From: Methylobacterium sp. J-068
GTDB taxonomy: Bacteria > Pseudomonadota > Alphaproteobacteria > Rhizobiales > Beijerinckiaceae
DNA: 64,000 nucleotides
Direction: 5' to 3'
NCBI RefSeq assembly: GCF_022829445.1
Contig: NZ_JAKSXY010000059.1
Location: 62,001-126,000, forward strand
Shown in pieces: positions 60,930 through 64,000 of the stretch. The notes beneath the pieces were generated by a model that was not told the DNA's origin, made no database searches, and worked only from the letters and a program-made list of their open reading frames with translations. Position 1 is the first letter of the stretch, and every line of letters begins with the position of its first letter. The translations under genes were made by a program, and so were the position numbers.

Positions 60930-60945
60930 GTTCTGTAAAACGGAC
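60930..60945 (+). promoter_or_regulatory. Degenerate copy of the cys operator before cysJ
   Basis: GTTCTGTAAAACGGAC (60930-60945) matches the palindrome at 60181-60196 in 12 of 16 positions, keeping GTTC at the left, TA/AACG in the centre and AC at the right. The TAAAAC at 60936-60941 could serve as a -10, as TATAAC does in the first copy. It lies 33 bp before the cysJ start. Confidence 0.45.
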
Positions 60946-60977
60946 AACCCCGTTGACAGCCGACCTCTCAGGACGAC

Positions 60978-62765
60978 ATGGCTTCCCACATGGCACGACA
61001 CGCGATTCTCCCCCGCACGGCTCCCTTCGGCGACACCGAACGCGCGAGCCTCGACGCCGTCCTCGGCGCCGCGACCCCGATCCAGCGCGCCTGGCTCGCG
61101 GGCTTCCTCGCGGGCCTTGACGCCGGCGGCGCCCCCCAGGCGGCCGCCGTTCCGGCAGCTCCCCCGAAGGCCGCCGAGCCGCTGACCATCCTGTTCGCCA
61201 GCGAATCCGGAAACTGCGAGACGCTGGCCGGCAACATGGCCAAGCTCGCCCGCAAGAACGGCTTCAAGCCGAAGGTGGTGGATTTCGCCGAACTGGAGAT
61301 CGCCAGCCTCGCCAAAGAGAAGCGCGTCGTCGTCATCGCGGCGACCTGGGGCGAGGGCGAACCGCCGGCCCGCGCGGTGCGCGCCTACAACGAGTTGATG
61401 AGCGAGGCCGCCCCGCGCCTCGACGGCGTGACGTTCGGCGTCCTGTCCCTCGGCGACACCTCCTACGCCGAGTTCTGCGCCATCGGTAAGGCGATCGATG
61501 CGCGCCTCGAGGCATTGGGCGGCACCCGCGCCCACGCGCGCGCCGACCTCGACCTCGACTTCGAGACGCCGGCCGCCGCCTGGATCAAGGACACCCTGAA
61601 GGCCCTCAGCCCCCCGCCGAGCGCCGACAACGTGGTGGCGGTGGATTTCGCCGCCCGCGCCGCCGGCGACGAGGACGACGAGGCCGAGCCGAGCCGCGAG
61701 CCCCGGGTGGTCGAGGTCATCGATCACGTGAACCTGAACTCCTCACGCTCCGACAAGGAGACCATTCACCTCGCGCTGGAATTCGAGGACGGGGCGCCCG
61801 CCTACGAGCCCGGCGATTCGCTGGAGATCTACCCGGAGAACGACCCGTCCCTGGTCGACGAGATCCTGGCCGCCACCGGCCTCGCCGGCGACGCGGCCCT
61901 GCGCCGAGCCCTGCTCTCCGAGCGCGACATCACGACCCTGTCGGCCACCACCGTGGAGCGCTTCGCCAAGGCGACGGGCCACACGGACGCACAGAAACTC
62001 ATCGACAGCGGCGAGGCCAAGGCCTGGATCGAGGGCCGACACCTCATCGACCTCATCCAGAGCTTCCCGGCCACGGTCACGGCCGAGCACCTCAACACCA
62101 TCACCCGGCCCCTTCCCCCCAGGGCCTACTCGATCGCCTCATCGCGAAAAGAGGTCGGCGACGAGGTCCACCTCGTGATCGCGGCGGTGCGCTACGAGAC
62201 CCACGGCCGGGCCCGCACCGGCGTCGCCTCCACGCATGTCGCCGACCGGATCCGGAACGGCGCCAAGCTGCGGGTGAAGCTGAAGCCGAACCGCCACTTC
62301 CGCCTGCCGCAGGATGCGGCCACCGATATCATCATGGTCGGCCCCGGCACCGGCGTTGCCCCGTTCCGCGCCTTCGTGCAGGAGCGCCGCGCGCTCGAGG
62401 CCCCCGGCCGCTCCTGGCTGTTCTTCGGCGACCGCCACTTCACCCACGACTTCCTCTACCAGCTCGAATGGCAGGAGGCCCTGGAGGACGGCTCGCTGAC
62501 GCAGATCGACGTCGCCTTCTCGCGCGACCAGCCCGAGAAGATCTACGTCCAGGACCGGATCGCGCATCACGCCAAGGAAGTGGTGGCCTGGCTCGACGGC
62601 GGCGCCAGCTTCTACGTCTGCGGCGACGCCACCCGGATGGCCAAGGACGTGCGCAACGCCGTCGTGCGCGCCTACGCCACCGTGAAATCCTTGAGCGATT
62701 CCGACGCCGAGGCGGCGGTCGCGGCACTGGAGCGCGCCCATCGCTATCAGCAGGACGTGTATTAG
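60978..62765 (+). CDS. cysJ: CysJ, sulfite reductase NADPH flavoprotein subunit
   Basis: A 595-residue flavoprotein that passes electrons from NADPH through FAD and FMN to the CysI hemoprotein. An N-terminal tail (about 1-65) precedes a flavodoxin-like FMN domain (ILFASESGNCETLAGNMAK at about 70-88, then ATWGEGEPPA and LGDTSYAEFCAIGKAID). An FAD-binding domain follows with FATTVTAEHLN-like and RAYSIASSRKEVGDEVHL motifs, then the NADPH-binding segment IIMVGPGTGVAPFRAFVQER, FFGDRHFTHDFLYQLEW and YVCGDATRMAKDV. It ends in DVY, typical of the family. Starts at 60978 or 60990 are possible. It is upstream of cysI, separated by a repeat. Confidence 0.93.
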   Translation: MASHMARHAILPRTAPFGDTERASLDAVLGAATPIQRAWLAGFLAGLDAGGAPQAAAVPAAPPKAAEPLTILFASESGNCETLAGNMAKLARKNGFKPKVVDFAELEIASLAKEKRVVVIAATWGEGEPPARAVRAYNELMSEAAPRLDGVTFGVLSLGDTSYAEFCAIGKAIDARLEALGGTRAHARADLDLDFETPAAAWIKDTLKALSPPPSADNVVAVDFAARAAGDEDDEAEPSREPRVVEVIDHVNLNSSRSDKETIHLALEFEDGAPAYEPGDSLEIYPENDPSLVDEILAATGLAGDAALRRALLSERDITTLSATTVERFAKATGHTDAQKLIDSGEAKAWIEGRHLIDLIQSFPATVTAEHLNTITRPLPPRAYSIASSRKEVGDEVHLVIAAVRYETHGRARTGVASTHVADRIRNGAKLRVKLKPNRHFRLPQDAATDIIMVGPGTGVAPFRAFVQERRALEAPGRSWLFFGDRHFTHDFLYQLEWQEALEDGSLTQIDVAFSRDQPEKIYVQDRIAHHAKEVVAWLDGGASFYVCGDATRMAKDVRNAVVRAYATVKSLSDSDAEAAVAALERAHRYQQDVY

Positions 62766-62776
62766 GGGCGAACTGA

Positions 62777-62902
62777 ACCCTCCCCCCTATGCGGGGGAGG
62801 GTGCCTGCGGAGCAGGCGGGAGAGGGGACGACCTCTCCGGACCCGGCGCTCCCCTCACCCGACCCGCTACGCGGGCCACCCTCTCCCGCAGAGGGGAGAG
62901 GG
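62777..62902. repeat. Complex palindromic intergenic repeat between cysJ and cysI
   Basis: Five successive hairpins can be read: ACCCTCCCCC/GGGGGAGGGT (62777-62802), GCCTGC/GCAGGC (62803-62817), GGAGAGG/CCTCTCC around 62820-62838, CCCGC/GCGGG near 62863-62875, and CCCTCTCCC/GGGAGAGGG (62879-62902). The motif family of CCCTCTCCC with GGGAGAGGG is a common REP-like element in alphaproteobacterial genomes. It may stabilise or stop the cysJ transcript before cysI. Confidence 0.7.
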
Positions 62903-62950
62903 ACGCGCACCCAAGGCACCAGACAAACTCGAGAAGACCGGAATCCCGCC

Positions 62951-64000
62951 ATGGCCGAGCAGACCCCGCCCCGCACCTACGAGACCCCACCCACCGACCG
63001 CCCGATCTCCGAGGCGGAAGCCGCGCGCGCGGCCGGGCTCGCCGCCAACGAGCACATCAAGATCGCCAGCGGCTACCTGCGCGGCACGCTGGCCGACGGC
63101 CTCCTGAAGCACGCCACCGGCGCGATCTCGGAGGATGACGGGCAATTGGTGAAGTTCCACGGGATGTACCTGCAGGACGACCGCGACATCCGGGCCGAGC
63201 GCACCAAGAAGAAGCTCGAGAAGGCCTTCAGCTTCATGATCCGCCTGCGCATCGCCGGCGGCGTCGTCACGCCGAAGCAGTGGCTGGCGCTGGACGAGAT
63301 CGCCACCACCTATGCGGGAGGGGCGCTGCGCGCGACCACGCGCCAGACCTTCCAGTATCACGGCGTGATCAAGTCGAACCTCAAGCGCACGATGGCGGCC
63401 ATCGACGCGACGCTGCTCGACACCATCGCGGCCTGCGGCGACGTGAACCGCAACGTGATGGCGGCGACGAACCCGGCCCAGACCGGCGCGCACAAGGCCG
63501 CCTACCAGCTCGCCAAGGACATCTCGGATTCGCTCCTGCCCAAGACCAGCGCCTGGCGCGAGATCTGGCTCGACGGCGAGCGCGTGGTCGGCGGCGAGGA
63601 CGCGGCCGAGGTCGAGCCCGTCTACGGCAAAACCTACCTGCCGCGGAAATTCAAGACCGTGGTGGCGGTGCCCCCCTCGAACGAGGTCGACATCTTCGCC
63701 CACGACCTCGGCTTCATCGCCATCCTCGACAAGAAGGGGAAGGTCACGGGCTGGAACGTCACGGTCGGCGGCGGCATGGGCATGACCCACGGCGAGACCG
63801 ACACCTTCCCGCGCACCGCCGACGTGATGTGCTTCGTCAAGCCCGAGGACGCCCTGAAGGCGGCCGAGGCCGTGATGACGGTCCAGCGCGACTGGGGCAA
63901 CCGCAAGGTCCGCAAGAACGCGCGCCTGAAATATACCATCGAGCGCTACGGCTTGGCCGCCTTCCGGGCCGAGGTCGAGAAGCGCGTCGGCAAGCCGCTG
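62951..64000 (+). CDS. cysI: CysI, sulfite reductase hemoprotein subunit, N-terminal part
   Basis: The first 350 codons of the siroheme/[4Fe-4S] sulfite reductase subunit that reduces sulfite to sulfide; the gene runs past the right window edge. The start MAEQTPPRTYETPPTDRP at 62951 is followed by the ferredoxin-like repeat with NEHIKIASGYLRGTL, QLVKFHGMYLQDDRD, RLRIAGGVVTPKQW and ATTRQTFQYHGVIKSNLK. The sulfite-binding region CGDVNRNVMAATNP is complete. The later KFKTVVAVPPSNEVDIFAHD and GGGMGMTHGETDTFPR blocks are also typical. The iron-sulfur cysteines are in the missing C-terminal half. With CysJ it forms the NADPH-dependent enzyme. Confidence 0.95.
   Translation, partial: MAEQTPPRTYETPPTDRPISEAEAARAAGLAANEHIKIASGYLRGTLADGLLKHATGAISEDDGQLVKFHGMYLQDDRDIRAERTKKKLEKAFSFMIRLRIAGGVVTPKQWLALDEIATTYAGGALRATTRQTFQYHGVIKSNLKRTMAAIDATLLDTIAACGDVNRNVMAATNPAQTGAHKAAYQLAKDISDSLLPKTSAWREIWLDGERVVGGEDAAEVEPVYGKTYLPRKFKTVVAVPPSNEVDIFAHDLGFIAILDKKGKVTGWNVTVGGGMGMTHGETDTFPRTADVMCFVKPEDALKAAEAVMTVQRDWGNRKVRKNARLKYTIERYGLAAFRAEVEKRVGKPL

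Noticed and set aside
60953..60958. TTGACA before cysJ as a -35 element.
   Set aside because: A matching -10 would lie at or beyond the start codon at 60978, so it cannot drive cysJ.

Overview
The window is GC-rich throughout, densely coding, and reads as a chromosomal piece of an alphaproteobacterium. Methylobacterium or a close relative (Hyphomicrobiales) is the best fit. The evidence is the imp-type type VI secretion cluster with a DotU-OmpA fusion, the plant-type glutamate-cysteine ligase, and many small secreted proteins. The genus is an inference from gene content, not from a search.

Bases 1-20265 hold a type VI secretion system (T6SS) cluster. The left arm runs leftward: tssC (cut by the window edge), tssB, tssA and a periplasmic OmpA-like protein. 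The right arm runs rightward: vgrG, an unrecognised protein, tagH (FHA), tssK, tssL, tssM, tagF, pppA and ppkA. It continues with a zinc-ribbon/lytic-transglycosylase fusion, a proline-rich anchored protein and a PAAR tip protein. The TPP regulators (PpkA kinase, PppA phosphatase, TagH target, TagF repressor) are all present. No tssJ lipoprotein gene is seen. tssD/E/F/G/H are not in the window and may lie to the left.

Bases 20315-30000 are mixed. They hold an outer-membrane protein, small secreted proteins, an SMP-30/gluconolactonase-like enzyme, a GhrA-like reductase, an HxlR regulator remnant, an SDR reductase and a first gamma-glutamyltransferase-like enzyme. An AraC regulator, a cupin and a DUF3280-like protein follow. 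Bases 30288-37247 form a tight operon for a peptide/glutathione-type ABC importer (binding protein, two permeases, two ATPases) ending in a second gamma-glutamyltransferase-like gene.

Bases 37347-43395 are an exopolysaccharide block: a three-module glycosyltransferase, a chain-length/export protein with a sigma-54-like promoter, and a WecG/TagA-type glycosyltransferase. Bases 43514-56834 are housekeeping and small genes: a Nudix hydrolase, a TusA-like protein, gshA, rsmE, ubiA, a cysQ-like phosphatase, a cold-shock protein, a 6-phosphogluconate-dehydrogenase-like protein, an aspartate aminotransferase and an AlgX/AlgJ-like protein.

Bases 56962-64000 are assimilatory sulfate reduction: cysH-cysD-cysN leftward, and an Lrp/AsnC-type regulator, cysJ and cysI (cut by the edge) rightward. 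CysN has no APS-kinase domain and CysH has the iron-sulfur cysteines of an APS reductase, so the route is probably sulfate to APS to sulfite to sulfide. A 16-bp palindrome sits in the divergent cysH/regulator promoter, and a degenerate copy lies before cysJ. This suggests one regulator for the whole locus.

The most unusual item is the T6SS-linked protein that joins an IS1595-transposase-like zinc ribbon to a membrane anchor and a lytic transglycosylase. It lies in a run of three single-anchor, proline-linker envelope proteins.
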